Part shown: positions 12,128 through 23,821 of the stretch, piece after piece
Layout: every line of letters begins with the position of its first letter
How positions within the stretch are numbered: the stretch's first letter is position 1
Assembly (NCBI GenBank): GCA_021442155.1
Contig: CM038217.1
Location: 146,693,143 to 146,757,142 of the forward strand
Direction: 5' to 3'
Source of the DNA: Cymbidium sinense
Taxonomy: Eukaryota; Streptophyta; Magnoliopsida; Asparagales; Orchidaceae
DNA: 64,000 bases
The notes under the pieces: model-generated
The model's database searches: none
The model's input: only the letters and a program-made list of their open reading frames with translations
What the model was told of the DNA's origin: nothing
Position numbers and translations under genes: made by a program

Positions 12128-12537
12128 TAGATTGTCAAAAGTTTATCGTTCGCTAACATCACGTGACTTAATAGCTGTTCTATTGCTCGAACACTAACAA
12201 ATATTTCAAAGCTCAATTTATAAACGAAATAACACAATTCTTCGCTCGACGTTTCGGTTTAACTCAAAATAAAAAATTATATTATATTATATTATATATA
12301 TATTATAGAAAGTGCTTAGTAGCTAAAATTTTTAAAAGATAAAATTCAATCCTCCTCTTACAGATTTTTCGGATTATTACATTTTGAGCTGATACGAGCC
12401 ATTTCAAACAATTCGAGCTGAACACGAACTGTGAAAGCCATTTTGAACACGAGCCGAACATGAACAAAACAGTTTTTAAATGAGCAGAACACGAACAAGG
12501 GTTCTGCTCGCTCAAGCTAGACTTGTTTACACTCCTA
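12128..12537. mobile_element. Non-autonomous hAT element (~410 bp), copy A
   Basis: The left end TAGATTGTCAAAAG (TAGGATTGTC in copy B) and the right end ...GTTTACACTCCTA are flanked by TTCATGTT (12120-12127) and TTCATGCT (12538-12545), an 8-bp target duplication with one mismatch. The interior is rich in CGAGC/GAACACGA words typical of TAGGGGTGTAAACGAGC-type hAT derivatives. No open frame of interest. Confidence 0.75.
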
Positions 12538-12544
12538 TTCATGC

Positions 12545-13830
12545 TCTTCGTTTTATTATTATTATTATTTTCAAAAATCTTGTCAATCTCTTATGTTCCG
12601 ATTCCCGAATCAAATTCTGATGAAGATTCTAAGTTTCAATTTTAGACATTTTCAGAGAACATAATATGCTGCTGTGAGCAGAGGCAACCATCAATCTCTC
12701 AAATGTACACTGAACTATATATATATACATATATATATATGGAAAATCTGGAAGGGCCTATGCGAGGGCATAAGGAGTCCCAGTTACCAAAAAGGGAATG
12801 ATTAAAGGGGAAATTGATTCAACTTGAAGGGAAAGAGTAGAGCAACAGGCTTCATCAAGGGCCAAGTTTTGTTCAGATGGATGCCTCAAGTCTTCAACCA
12901 CTGCTGGCATGTATATGTATTGGTTTCTTGGTTTTTCTTTATTGAAGCTGAATCACAATTATTTCTTTGATTATATTTGTTGCATTATTTTACGAAGTGA
13001 TCATTGATATTGGCAGTGTTTTGTGGTTGAACTACTCGTAGATTTTAGAGTGTATTGCACACTACTAAAATTATAATTTACTTATCATTTGATTGATTAT
13101 TTATATATTAATTATACTTATCTCATAATAATTCTAATAATTTTGAAAGTCATAATGATCAGATTTTTAATCAATATATTCTGAACTAATTAGATGTCCC
13201 ACAACCAAAAATTTTAGTGCAAGCTAATCAACTCAAGAGAGAATATTAGAAAGTTAATTGAAGGGGATCATAATTAGGCCTACTACACCAATAATTAAAT
13301 TCTCATTTAATACAAAAGTTAAGTCTATGGATGAAGGTCAACCACTTAATATTTTATACTAATATATATATTGTTTATATATACTAAATCCAATGACAAA
13401 ATTGCTTTATATAGAGCTTAGTTAAAAACTTAACCATTGATCTCTTATTTGTTGGTTATTGACTTTGCAGTATTATTGATAACCATAGCCTTAGATCCAA
13501 ACTTTAATATATAATGTTGTTATTAATATTTTATGTGATAATTTGTAAAGGGGTAGCTGGTGAAACAAGTAGATGAAACTGCCTTTTGTTGTGCCAAGCA
13601 AATCTCCATATTGGACTTTCAAGATTCAACAAACTCTTAGATCACCTAATATGATACTTTGCTTTGAAGGAAATTTAAATGCCCTTATAAATACCACCAA
13701 TTCCTTGTGTATTCATGATATTATATTTGTGTTATGGTTACTTTGGTATGATTTATATTACTAAGAAATGTAAATTGAATCTTGAACTTTTTTTATGACA
13801 ATTTCAAAAAACTTGTAGATAGTAGCCAAA
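12545..13830. other. Non-coding stretch of copy A before the LINE fragment
   Basis: Nothing recognisable as a gene. A 63-codon frame at 13573-13764 (identical at 37326-37517 in copy B) has no known motif. It is conserved only because the whole block is nearly identical. A TA tract near 12717-12740 is longer in copy B (36463-36490). Confidence 0.45.
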
Positions 13831-13834
13831 AGAG

Positions 13835-14200
13835 ACAACAACAACAACAAGTCTTTGTCCCACTAAGTGGGGTCGGCTACATGAATCCTTCGTCTTCATT
13901 GTGTCATAGTATGTGTCCAATTCTCATTTAATGCAAGTATACTGAGGTCATATTTTATACATCTTAATCATGTCATTTTAGGTCTACCTCTATCTTTTTT
14001 AACATAAGGCAAATCTAATGCATCTACCGCGTCACTGGACGGCCGACGCTTTATGTGGCCAAATCATCTAACTGGACTCTCTCTAATCTTATCTGTCAGT
14101 GGAGCTACTCCAACTTTTTCTCGAACATACTCATTTTGTATTTTATTTCTAAGAGTAATGCCACGCATCCACCTGAGCATCCTCATCTCTGCAACACTTA
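13835..14200 (-). mobile_element. 3' end of an RTE-type LINE, reversed, copy A
   Basis: Read on the minus strand this starts in the end of the reverse transcriptase ORF (ATGAGGATGCTCAGGTGGAT) and ends in CCCACTTAGTGGGACAAAGAC followed by a TTG repeat. The same tail ends the two LINEs at 51208 and 57364. It is a 5'-truncated insertion of about 366 bp. The TTG-repeat tail instead of poly-A is characteristic of plant RTE elements. Confidence 0.85.
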
Positions 14201-14315
14201 ATGTGGTTTTGTTAAAATAAAAAGTAAAATATGTCTAACTTTTAATTTGCTAAAATAAATGGGGTTTTGTTAGTTAGGAGTTGAAACAAAAGAAAATTAC
14301 AATGAGATCACATTA

Positions 14316-14317
<2 letters not shown>

Positions 14318-14377
<60 letters not shown>
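14318..14377. repeat. (TA)n microsatellite, copy A (~60 bp)
   Basis: About 30 TA units. The same site in copy B has only about 6-7 units (38021-38033), a large length change since the duplication. Confidence 0.95.
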
Positions 14378-14380
<3 letters not shown>

Positions 14381-14399
14381 AACTCGATCGAAACAAAAT

Positions 14400-16565
14400 A
14401 ATAGTAGTAAAGAAGATACACATGTATAAAAGTTGATTCAAGTTAAGCCGACTTGATTTATGATAACTTGATCGAGACAAAATAATACAAAAGGTGAACT
14501 AACTTAGATATTTTTAATTAAGCATTCTAAGGCCATGATAAACTGATCAAAATAAATTCATGTTAAGACTTATTAAGCACACTCATTCAAGCTCCTAAGC
14601 TAACTATTAGCCCTCTTCTTTCATGCAAAGTGATGACTTCCTTTCATCAAATCTGCGATTTCTACTAAGTTGAAACTTTAATCAATAAGTTGATAGGCTC
14701 ATTCATATATCACTTCACTTAAATTAGTTATTAGTTACTCAAATATAATTAAGTTATTTTTATATCAAGCCATATTAAGTTGTACTATAATTTTTTTAAA
14801 TTATTTGGGATGTTGTAATATAATTTTTAATAGTAATATTTACATACATAACACGTAATTCTTATGTATTTATATATGTAATACTAAGAATTTATATCTA
14901 CTTAAATAGTATCATTATTATTTTTTCAAATGAAATGAACTGATTTATACATAAGAAAAAAATATTGTTTTTGCAAATATTTAATGTGTAAATGCATTAA
15001 AATTGTATGCTATGCATGTAAATTTTCCTTTGAAAACTTGGTTTAAATAGTTCAACTCATTGTTTTTTTTTTTTTTTTTAAGCTGTGTAGTTAATAAAAA
15101 TGCAATAAATTGTTGGGCAACTGCTTTACGATTATGCTATTAAGTAGCTCATCCATCGACAAAAAAATAATTAAATAAAGTTCATAGTTGTCATTAATTT
15201 ACTGCTTTGAACAATGATTCCAGTGCCCGCAGAATTTTTTAAGAAGAGATTTTCTTTTTTGGTGGAACGGCTTGAAATTGAACAAATTATTATATTTTTA
15301 AAATTAAACAATAATATAAATAAATAAACTAATATTGCTCATCGTTACCTTCACACCGAATTTTCTCCATTATCACGTGCTTTCTTCTTATAGTAACATG
15401 AATGCGGAATACTTAAATACAAGATGACAAAGTAATTCAACACAAATCACACACAAAACAATGACTGGAAATAATTAATTGTTACCCAAATTAAAGGCAT
15501 AGTCCATAGACATTTAATTTAGTTTATAGTGTTGGTAATTTCCCTAAGCAACCCCTAATTTATTCTAATATATATATATATATATGAATAGATAGATAAT
15601 AGACTTGTATAAATTTTAATCGGTGATTTAAAAATCAAATAAGAACAATAAATTTGACAAAGGTTCAGAATGCATTTGAGATAATTTTTCAGTTTCTTAA
15701 TTTTTCAGAGAAAGTGACTACAATTATATTTGATTATTAAATTTTTTCATTATTTTTCAGAAAAAATTTTATGATGAAAAACTATTTTTTGAGAGCTAAA
15801 ACTTTTAGAATATGTTGGCTATCAAGAAAGTTACTTTTAAAATAAAAAAAAAAAATCATAACATTCACAATAACTTTTTTAAAAATTAATTTTTCTACAA
15901 TAACTTTATAAAAACTTACAGCTGTCACAAATAGAATCTACTAATTCAACCGCTCTAACATAAAATCAATCAAAACTAAAAAAATAAAATAAAAAAAAGA
16001 ATAAATTAGTGAACAAGACACAATTTTATTGAATCAGTTGGTTTGTCACTATTTTTTATCATAGTTAAAATTTAAATTTAAATTGCATAATTTAAAGAAA
16101 CCTAGCTCTTTAATCTCTGATTGCATCTAAAATTGCATCTAAAATAAAAATGGAAAGTAACTTTATAAATTTAAAATTATAGAAAATACTTGTTGGGCAC
16201 GTATTATGTTTCATGAAATACTTATTTTTATTTATAACATTTTTGTATTACTAATATTATATCATATAAATAATATTTAAATAATTTGATGTCTCATTCG
16301 ATTATTGAAACCTTGTTTCTAATAAATAATAAATAAGCACAATTCTCATAAAATGAAAATATAACAACCAAAAAATTCTTTTCCATATAGAAAACATCCC
16401 ATATTCTTTAGCCAATGTTGACATATTCAGTGAGCTTAATAGGAGCAGCTGGATATAATAGAGTTATTTTATAACCTTTTTTATAAACCAACTACTAAAA
16501 ATATCATTTACCCAACTAACCCATACTATAATATATGCATACCAAGGGCGATTCAGTCCTTTCGT
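14400..16565. other. AT-rich upstream region of the TBL exon 1, copy A
   Basis: No gene seen. It is nearly identical to about 38,060-40,340 in copy B, except for a block of about 65 bases present in copy B near 39,990-40,060. It likely includes the ancestral TBL promoter; I see no single convincing TATA box. Confidence 0.4.
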
Positions 16566-16569
16566 ACTA

Positions 16570-16681
16570 ATGGACTTCCCAACTCTCCTTCAATCATAAC
16601 TTCTTTCTCAATTCAATGCTACTCTCCCTTCTTTTCAATGAGCTCAAAAGCCATGGTTATGGAAGAAATTCCTTCCAGTAA
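16570..16681 (+). promoter_or_regulatory. Two short upstream ORFs in the TBL 5' leader (copy A)
   Basis: An ATG at 16570 opens a 10-codon frame ending at 16599. A second ATG at 16616 opens a 22-codon frame (stop at 16679-16681) that overlaps the main start at 16638 in another frame. Both recur unchanged in copy B (from about 40345 and 40391). If the leader is transcribed from here, ribosomes would meet these first, which could lower translation of TBL. The transcript start is not known. Confidence 0.4.
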
Positions 16682-17117
16682 GAGAGGAGGAGGAGGACTA
16701 TGGCGTGTTCTTGAGATGGCAAAGAACAGTACCATGAGGGGTTCATCGGGCCTTCGGTGCCGGTTCAACTCCCTCATGATGGTCATCATCCTCACTTTCG
16801 TCCTCGTCTTCGTCTCCATCACGACGAAAAATGGCGATGGAAGAAGCGGGTTCTGGCACGAAGCGGCGGCGGCGCTTCCTGGGACGACGGCGAAGGCGGA
16901 GACTTGTGATCACTTTGCGGGGAAATGGGTGTTTGATAACTTGACTTATCCTTTGTATTCAGAGAGGAGGTGCAAGTTCATGTCTGATCAGTCTGCGTGT
17001 GAGAAGTTCGGGAGGGGGAATCTTAGGTATCAGAACTGGAGGTGGAAACCACATGGTTGTGATCTTCCAAGGTATAATGAATGTCATCTTCCTGTTGAAT
17101 TTCTCTCTTTTACCTGA
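16638..17117 (+). pseudogene. TBL xylan O-acetyltransferase, exon-1-only truncated copy
   Basis: This is exon 1 of a TRICHOME BIREFRINGENCE-LIKE gene, identical in layout to 40413-40858. Residues 45-62 form the Golgi signal-anchor helix ([18 protein letters not shown]). Residues 89-145 are the PMR5N domain with [33 protein letters not shown]. The splice donor is at 17072 (CCAAG|GTATAATG). Unlike copy B, the frame is continuous through the anchor. Read-through adds 14 residues before a stop at 17117. Homology to the gene stops at 17575 inside intron 1, and the catalytic GDS and DxxH exons are absent, so it cannot be an active acetyltransferase. It keeps its upstream region and might still be transcribed. 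Confidence 0.85.
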
Positions 17118-17830
17118 CTTCTTAAGATTCATTTCATTGCTATCGTTGGCAAATTTAGTGTTTAAAAATTTATTTAATTTGTGAAAACAGCATTAAGTTT
17201 TAGATTTTAAGAGGATTTGCTGAGCTTAAATTTTCTACCATGGTTAACCTATGATAGTTTATAGATATTTCAAAATATAGTTTCAAACTTTCCTTCAACC
17301 GGTTTAATCTTTTTTCTATTTTTGTCGGAATAATAACAGTTTCATGAATTATATTAAAGCGCTATAACTGCATTGATCACGTTAAATTTTCTAAGATCAG
17401 GTAGAAATTTTTTTCCCTAAAATGAGGGAAGAGAAATATAAAAGATTTAACAGAGGTACATAAATAATAGAGGTTCTTAATAATAAACTGCATCACGTGA
17501 AGCAACATGGGAGTATGCGTCAGATGACAACTTATAATGCTGGTGGAAGAGAAATGGAGAATAGATTCACCAATATATATTTTTGAAAAAGGTTTATTTT
17601 TTTGAATTATGATTTGAAAGACTTTGCCACTTTATATTTAATAAAAAAATAAATATTAAATTTATTACTTAAAAGGCACCACAAAACCAATGTAATAATA
17701 TATTTCTTAAAGAAAATCTTCAAATATCTTTTCTTTCACACCATTTTTAATAGCATATTTTCCACTAAACCAATAAAATTTATATGCTAAAAAAAGAAAA
17801 TTTTCAATTGCAATATTAGTATATTACAAG

Positions 17831-17928
17831 CATTCATAAACATTCCACATTTAAAAGAATTATAATTACATATCGCAATAAACATTCATGAACATTCATA
17901 AACATAAAACATTCATAAACATTTTAAT
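17831..17928 (+). repeat. Short CATTCATAAACATT-type repeats
   Basis: At least five imperfect occurrences of CATTCATAAACATT or CATTCATGAACATT lie within about 100 bases, partly back to back at 17881-17925. This is a simple degenerate minisatellite; I see no function. Confidence 0.7.
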
Positions 17929-18764
17929 TTAATTTCTCTAATTAATTCTTCCACATTTATAAAGGCGTGATCGATTGCATTCGATGAAAGAGTTTCATTT
18001 TAACCTCTTTTCATATTTCTGATATAAGTAGTTATTAAATTTTGATAAGCAATAATATTAAAAGATTTAAAGATCTAATCATCTGACTAAAAGAGGTGGA
18101 AAGTAACAAATATAACAAATACATAAATATAAGAACTTTTAAGAAAAAAAACCTGACCTAAGTTTACCTGTGAGGTTGTGCTTAATGCTCATAGTTTCTG
18201 ATTAATGACTTGAAATATTAAAGCTTATGATTGCATTAACTACTAATATTCTTTGTGGCAATTGGAGCAGGGGTGACATATTTTATTATGATTAGAAATA
18301 GAGATAAACAAAAGAGAGATTAAAAAATGAAAATAAAATTCAAAAGAAAATAAAGGCTCTCGTCAAAAAATTACTAAGAGAATATGAGCATCCAAACTCA
18401 GATTGGAGGGTTACAATCACATATGCTACCGCGATAGTAAATGAAATATAACATCAAAGCCATCATTGCCGAAATCGCCGCCAAACATTCCCAAAGTATA
18501 CCGACAAAACCTGCCTCTGGATTAGTAAACATTAAAAAACTCCACCAGCATAACAAATTACAAAATAATTGATTACTCCATTCACTGATTTCGTAGATAA
18601 CAAATGGAATTGCATGTCAATGGATAAGGATAAGTAAGTTGGAGCAATCCATGCTCACATTCGATTTGAAATAACATCAAAACCATCATCTTTTATAAAC
18701 ACTAAATAAAAAGCAGTTCATTTATCAAAAGGAAACAACCAACACCCAACACAACACCCAACAA

Positions 18765-19160
18765 AGAGGAAACAGAAAGCCAAATCCATAGGAGACCAAG
18801 AGAGCATCCAGATATAACCATCAAAGGCTCAAAGCCACCACCAATGCACGAGAAAAAAACACCAGTGGTTGTTAATAAATGTAAATGAAAACACCAAGAT
18901 CACTTTTGTATGTCTTCTCCTAAACATTGGTATTACATATTATGTCAATTTACCTTCCCAAAGGCATAACATAACATGGCCCAAGGCCCCAAAGGCAAAA
19001 TCTCCACCCAAATAGGCTAATATAGCAAAGTAGTAGAATATAAGCGAACAATAACAACAGAGAGAGGAAACAGAAAGTCAACCGAAAGCCATAGGGAGAC
19101 CAAGAGGGCATCCGAAATAACCATCAAAGCCACCACCAATGCTGACAGAAAAATACCACA
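18765..19160 (+). repeat. Diverged ~95-bp direct repeat pair
   Basis: Bases 18765-18865 and 19063-19160 share AGAGGAAACAGAAAG, AGACCAAGAG, GCATCC, ATAACCATCAAAG and GCCACCACCAATGC in the same order. A weaker third relative may lie near 19325-19400. They are about 200 bases apart. This is either an old local duplication or repeated sequence within the hAT element. Confidence 0.65.
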
Positions 19161-19599
19161 TCCAAAGACCACCAAGATGGCAAGAAGTAAATACCAGAAA
19201 CATCAAACGATAACATTGTTAACATGGTGGAAGATGACTTTAACATTCAATACCAATAGCTAAATAAGTAAGACTATAAGAGGGATTCAATACCAATAGC
19301 CAATGTAGAAGCATTAAACATCAAGGCAAGATAACATCCAATCCCAAGTCACCAAGAGACTAAGAGAGCCACCAACCAAACCAGAAAAGGAAAACTACCA
19401 AACAAAATTGAAAAAAAATCAAAATTCTTAAGAGGCCATTAAGTTTAGGGAACACAACAAGCTAACTTATACTATTTTTTTTTGGTAAAGAGGAAATAGA
19501 AAAAAAGCTAACCATTAACGCCACGACAACCAACAAGAAAAGAACTACTACTTACTAATTATCAAGCATAATAAAAAAAAGTAAACCGGGAAAAGGAAA

Positions 19600-22500
19600 A
19601 ACCAAAATGTATCATTTATAGCATGTACTGATATATATGATATGAGTATATTTGTTACTCAGAATGTGTATGAGATATGTATGACTGTAGTTTGTATCTG
19701 TATCAGATCGTATGTATCATTTTAATTATTTATCAAAAGGTTGGATCATCTATAACCTTTGATAGATCTGAAAGAAAAAGAATTAATGCATAATATAGTA
19801 TGGTAGTGATGTATGGTTGAAAAAAAAGTGTTGTATGTAATTAGAAAAGTCTAAAAGATATAACAATACCTTAATCAAATTTATCAATATCACGAATGTT
19901 CTCCTCAACATTGACTGTCTCATTTGTCCACTTTTTTCTCATCCAATCTTGGGCACAAATAAGAGCTTGCACTATTTTTGGAGATAAATAGCTCCTAAAA
20001 GCATCCAGAACATGACTAAAAGTAGACTGGAAGTTGATATATAAACCAAAATATCTCTAGCCATTTGAGATAAGATGGGAAACCTTGGAGCATTAACCTT
20101 CCACCATGTTAAAATATTAAAGTCATCTTGCATAATTTTGAGTCTTATAGTATTTATCTAAGTCTATTTTACTCTCAAGATCATCTCTCCCATAATTATG
20201 CCTTTTAAACTTTTCAACCATCATGTACTTTCTCCCCATCCCTTGGATCATGATGGCTTTCAATAATATTTTGTCTTATCTCAGCAATTTCATCTCTATT
20301 CCTTCTAACTTCATCTTATAATCATAGAATATCGTAGCATACCTATTGCTTTTAAGCCAAATTAGCCCTCCCTCAAGGATACATATCCACAACATTCAAA
20401 TTCAATCTAAGTTTGAACCTAGGATCAAGTACAACGCAAGATAAATATTCATATTCATTTTATCAACACAACCCCAATACTTATCAAACTTTAATTTCAT
20501 TTTCTTTTTGCCGTACTAACTTCAATATCATTATGTGATTCCCTAACTTTGAAGCACACATTGGACCTCTGCAATCTCATGAAAGAATGTGTTTGAAGTA
20601 ACATATAAGGAACTGGAAATGCACAGAGTTAGATCATAAAATATTTCTAAGAATGTTACAAGCCTTCTTACATTCTCCCAATCACCATCACATGGAACTC
20701 CACCTCCACCATGATTTGCAACCACTTCCTTCTCCAACTCTATTCTAAATTGAGGATCAACCTCTTCATATCTCTCAAAAGCTTTTGGCAAGCTGAATTT
20801 AACATCGATATGTAATTCCACCTTGTAGTACATCCAAATACAACAAGCTTTTGCTTTGTATTTTTCAATTTCAATGCATTCTTTGAATTTTTAAGTCTTG
20901 ATGGAGACTAATGTACCTCACGCTCTTACGATTATGGATCTACCAACCTCCTTAATTCCATCTTGAACAATAAAATTTATAATATGTGCAACACATCTCA
21001 TGTGAACTTACAATCAAAACACTTCCCTCCGTTTAGAAAATTTCTTCAAATGATTGATAATATCATTATTGGATAGCAATATCAATGATTGTAAATGCAT
21101 TAATACCCCAATCAATCAAACATCTCTACCTCCCCAACAATCTCCTTATGACTATATATGGGCAAAATTAATGACTCTCTTATTTAACTTCCAATCTTCA
21201 TCAATATAGTGCGGTTAGACATATAATTAATTCTTTGATATCCATGTGTCCATGTGTCTGTCAAGTAGTTGAATCGTAATATTTTTTTCAAAGCATTCTT
21301 CTCATCTAAGTAAAATTCAAAGCAGTCATGAGTGAGTGTCCAACGGAAGATATTTTAAACATTGGATAACATTGAGTCATAAAATATTTGAACCCATATC
21401 CTTCAACATGTTTGGTAATTCATCCATAATAATAACCATGGTATAAAGCTTTTCTAAACTTCTTGATCAAACTTCCAAGCTTTGAGACCTCCAAGATTTT
21501 GTTCACCTTTGTCACTAGGTTGCAATACTAGTAGAGTTTGATTTTTTCTAAGTTATGAGGGTTCTTGACATACAAAAGATGTGTCCTAAAGTTGTACCAT
21601 TTTTATCACTATGATAAGTCTTCCCACAATAGTTACATTTACTCATCTTTTCTCCAATGGAACTATTAAATTTAGTAAAATGATCCCGGACATCGATCTT
21701 GGTGGTCTCTTTTGTTCTCTTTTCAAAAGATGACTTGCTACTTGAAGCACTTGCAATACAATGGATATTATCTTGATTGATAGGTGTTTGATTTTGAGAA
21801 GAACCAATCATGCTAGAACTCTCTCCACAATGAGACATCTAATCAAAGTGTAAAGAGATCAAGTAAGAATAAGCCAAATGAGAGTACAAAAATTAGAAAT
21901 TATATATGATACACCCGATCTTGATTATACCAACATTAAACTTATCATGAAAAAAACAAAACCACTGTAGTAACTTTGGATCGTCCACTGTAGCAATATA
22001 AACACCATATAAATATTCTTTGCACTCCATATTATTTCTACTAATTATCCTAGGCTAGCCTTCAAACATAAATGCAATCCAAATAAATTCTCCAATGAAA
22101 TATAAAGTCTTAGCACAAATGTGAAATGTGACTTGCAACTTGCAAGAACTAAACATTTAAATGAATCTTCCACCGATTATCATAATTAATAAGTTTCAAT
22201 AGATATTTAGATCGCATATGTTGTGCAAATGAGCAAAGAATTTGATTCAAATACAATAATCATAGTTTCAAGAGGTTGCGTGATGAAAAATATGAACATC
22301 TAACTTTGAGTCGAATACAATAAACATCTAACTTCCATGTTATTTTACTTCAAAGTTTCAAAACGGAAGAATGAAGGAAATCCAAGATGAATCCTTGCAT
22401 GCATTTCAAAGCAACCAACCAACCAACCACCCCTTTTAACTTGACTGTTTTGAGATATGTGTGAATTGTGATCACTCGAATGAAATGGATTCATATTTTA

Positions 22501-23821
22501 TTGCATGCATTTTGAAATTGTTTTATACCCCATTCGCCATTTATGTACTTCAAAACTTATGCCATTTTCCAATAAATAAATAATTTGAAAAGATCATATT
22601 TCATCGTCATGAGGTAACATCAATGCTTTAGCCTTCAAGCCTTCAACTCTAATGCTATACATTCACATTTAGAATGTATTTTCTAAAATATAGAACATGC
22701 TTTAAGAAAAATCAACTATCCATTATGCTAAAAATAGAGCATGTTGTTTTTTATTAATTATAATTATTCTTCTTCAAGATATCGAGAATATTTAGTAGTA
22801 AGCTTGGAAGTATTTATCGCCCAAATAACTCAAGAATACATCATTGTTTGAAAAGTTATCATATTTTAACATTCACAAAGCGTTTAAAACTAAAAGAGAT
22901 ATACATTTGCATAAATTTTGAAACAAGCAATCTCTTTGCTATCCTCATTAGCCCTAAACAACATAAAAAATAAAAAAAACACTAAGACAGAAGTTCATAA
23001 ACTAAATTTACAACAAAGTCACGAACAAATCAAAACATAACAAAAAATCCATTACTCCATTCAGTTGGTAGATAGAAATATCAGAACCTACCTCGCCCTC
23101 CGGAAATCAGAATAGTAAACAATTTCAACTCCAACTCTCCAAGTCTCCAAACTTCCAAAGCGGAAAAAACAAAACACTTGAATAAAAGAATCCATGAGAA
23201 TCGAGACAAAACCTGCCTGCATTCTTTGAGAAGAAGGGGAGAAGCAGCTACTTGGTGCGAACAGAGGCGAAGGGAGAAGTCGAGAGAGCGAAACAAATGA
23301 ACGAATAACGCTCCACAATTGATAGCCTACCTCGAATAGTAACGAGCAGTCGAAGGCGAGAGAATTAGAGAAGTAGCCAGTAGGGATAAGACCATAAGAC
23401 TGATAAGAGAACCAGCTCTCGACCGCGGTCGCGGGAAATGCCGGAATGGGGATTGCCATTTGTCGATTGCCTTTGCCCTTTGCCTTTGGAGTTTGGAGTT
23501 TGGCCTTTGCCCTTTCGCCTCCCTAGGACACTAATCGATTTTTTGCACGGGGCACGAGCCGCACGAGCACGAACGCGATGGCGCTAAGGCCTTCGTGTTC
23601 CGAACTTCCGACATCCGACTATCCGAGTTCCGGGTCGGTTAATTTCGGATTTTTGGTTTTTTGATATTATAAATTTTTAAATCCAATCCATAATCCAAAA
23701 ACCGAAATTAGCTAAAATTAAATCCAAAATCCAAAATAAAATTAAAAAACCGATCCAATTTAAAAATTTCGGTTCGATTTTAAATGAATTTTCGGTTTAA
23801 ACCGAATTATGCACAGCCCTA
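19600..23821 (-). mobile_element. hAT transposon carrying the decayed transposase (3' end undefined)
   Basis: The 5' terminus is at 23821: on the minus strand it reads TAGGGCTGTGCATAATTCGG followed by CGGTTT-rich subterminal DNA, as in other hAT ends. The flank right of it is GGTGTAAT, the expected 8-bp target copy, but I could not find the partner end to the left. A 5' leader with a donor-like GAG|GTAGGC (near 23330) and GC-rich DNA at 23400-23640 precede the transposase. The left boundary given is approximate. Confidence 0.6.
19870..21838 (-). pseudogene. hAT (Ac/RICESLEEPER-type) transposase, decayed
   Basis: Reading right to left on the minus strand: a BED zinc finger (21838-21548; DHFTKF...CNYCGKTYH), a DTWxS-like segment with YIDEDWKLNKR (about 21260-21170), an RCVAHIINFIVQDG segment (about 21010-20930), a 96-codon open piece with FYDLTLCISSSLYVTSNTFF (20833-20543), and the C-terminal dimerisation region NAPRFPILSQMARDI (about 20110-20050), running on to about 19870. 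The order matches full-length plant hAT transposases. Frames change repeatedly and there are internal stops, so it is inactive. Confidence 0.85.

Larger units (their letters stand above)
1579..17575 (+). repeat. Direct segmental duplication, copy A (~16.0 kb)
   Basis: This block matches 25429-41363 in the same order and orientation. Homology starts at the shared word AATGTATATATGTATGTAAT and ends at GATTCACCAATA. Long runs of hundreds of bases are identical (for example much of 8,600-12,100 and 14,400-17,500), while transposon-derived parts carry many short indels. Copy A ends inside intron 1 of the TBL gene. The offset between copies drifts from 23,850 at the left end to about 23,787 at the right end because of net indels. 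Confidence 0.96.
17576..19860. other. Spacer between duplicated copies, left part; no gene
   Basis: AT-rich and then A/C-rich sequence. It contains CATTCATAAACATT-like repeats (17831-17928) and a diverged ~95-bp direct repeat (18765-18865 and 19063-19160). No inverted terminus belonging to the hAT element on its right was found here, so that element's 3' end is undefined. Confidence 0.5.

Noticed and set aside
13573..13764. 63-codon frame conserved exactly at 37326-37517
   Set aside because: The whole surrounding block is nearly identical between copies, so conservation here says nothing about coding; no motif seen.
7160..14377. CRISPR-like or regulatory arrays at the TA/GA repeats
   Set aside because: They are plain microsatellites in a plant genome with no spacer structure.
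23081..23459. Minus-strand frames of 71 and 123 codons
   Set aside because: They lie in the 5' leader of the hAT transposon, with a donor-like site at its end; no transposase domain is encoded.
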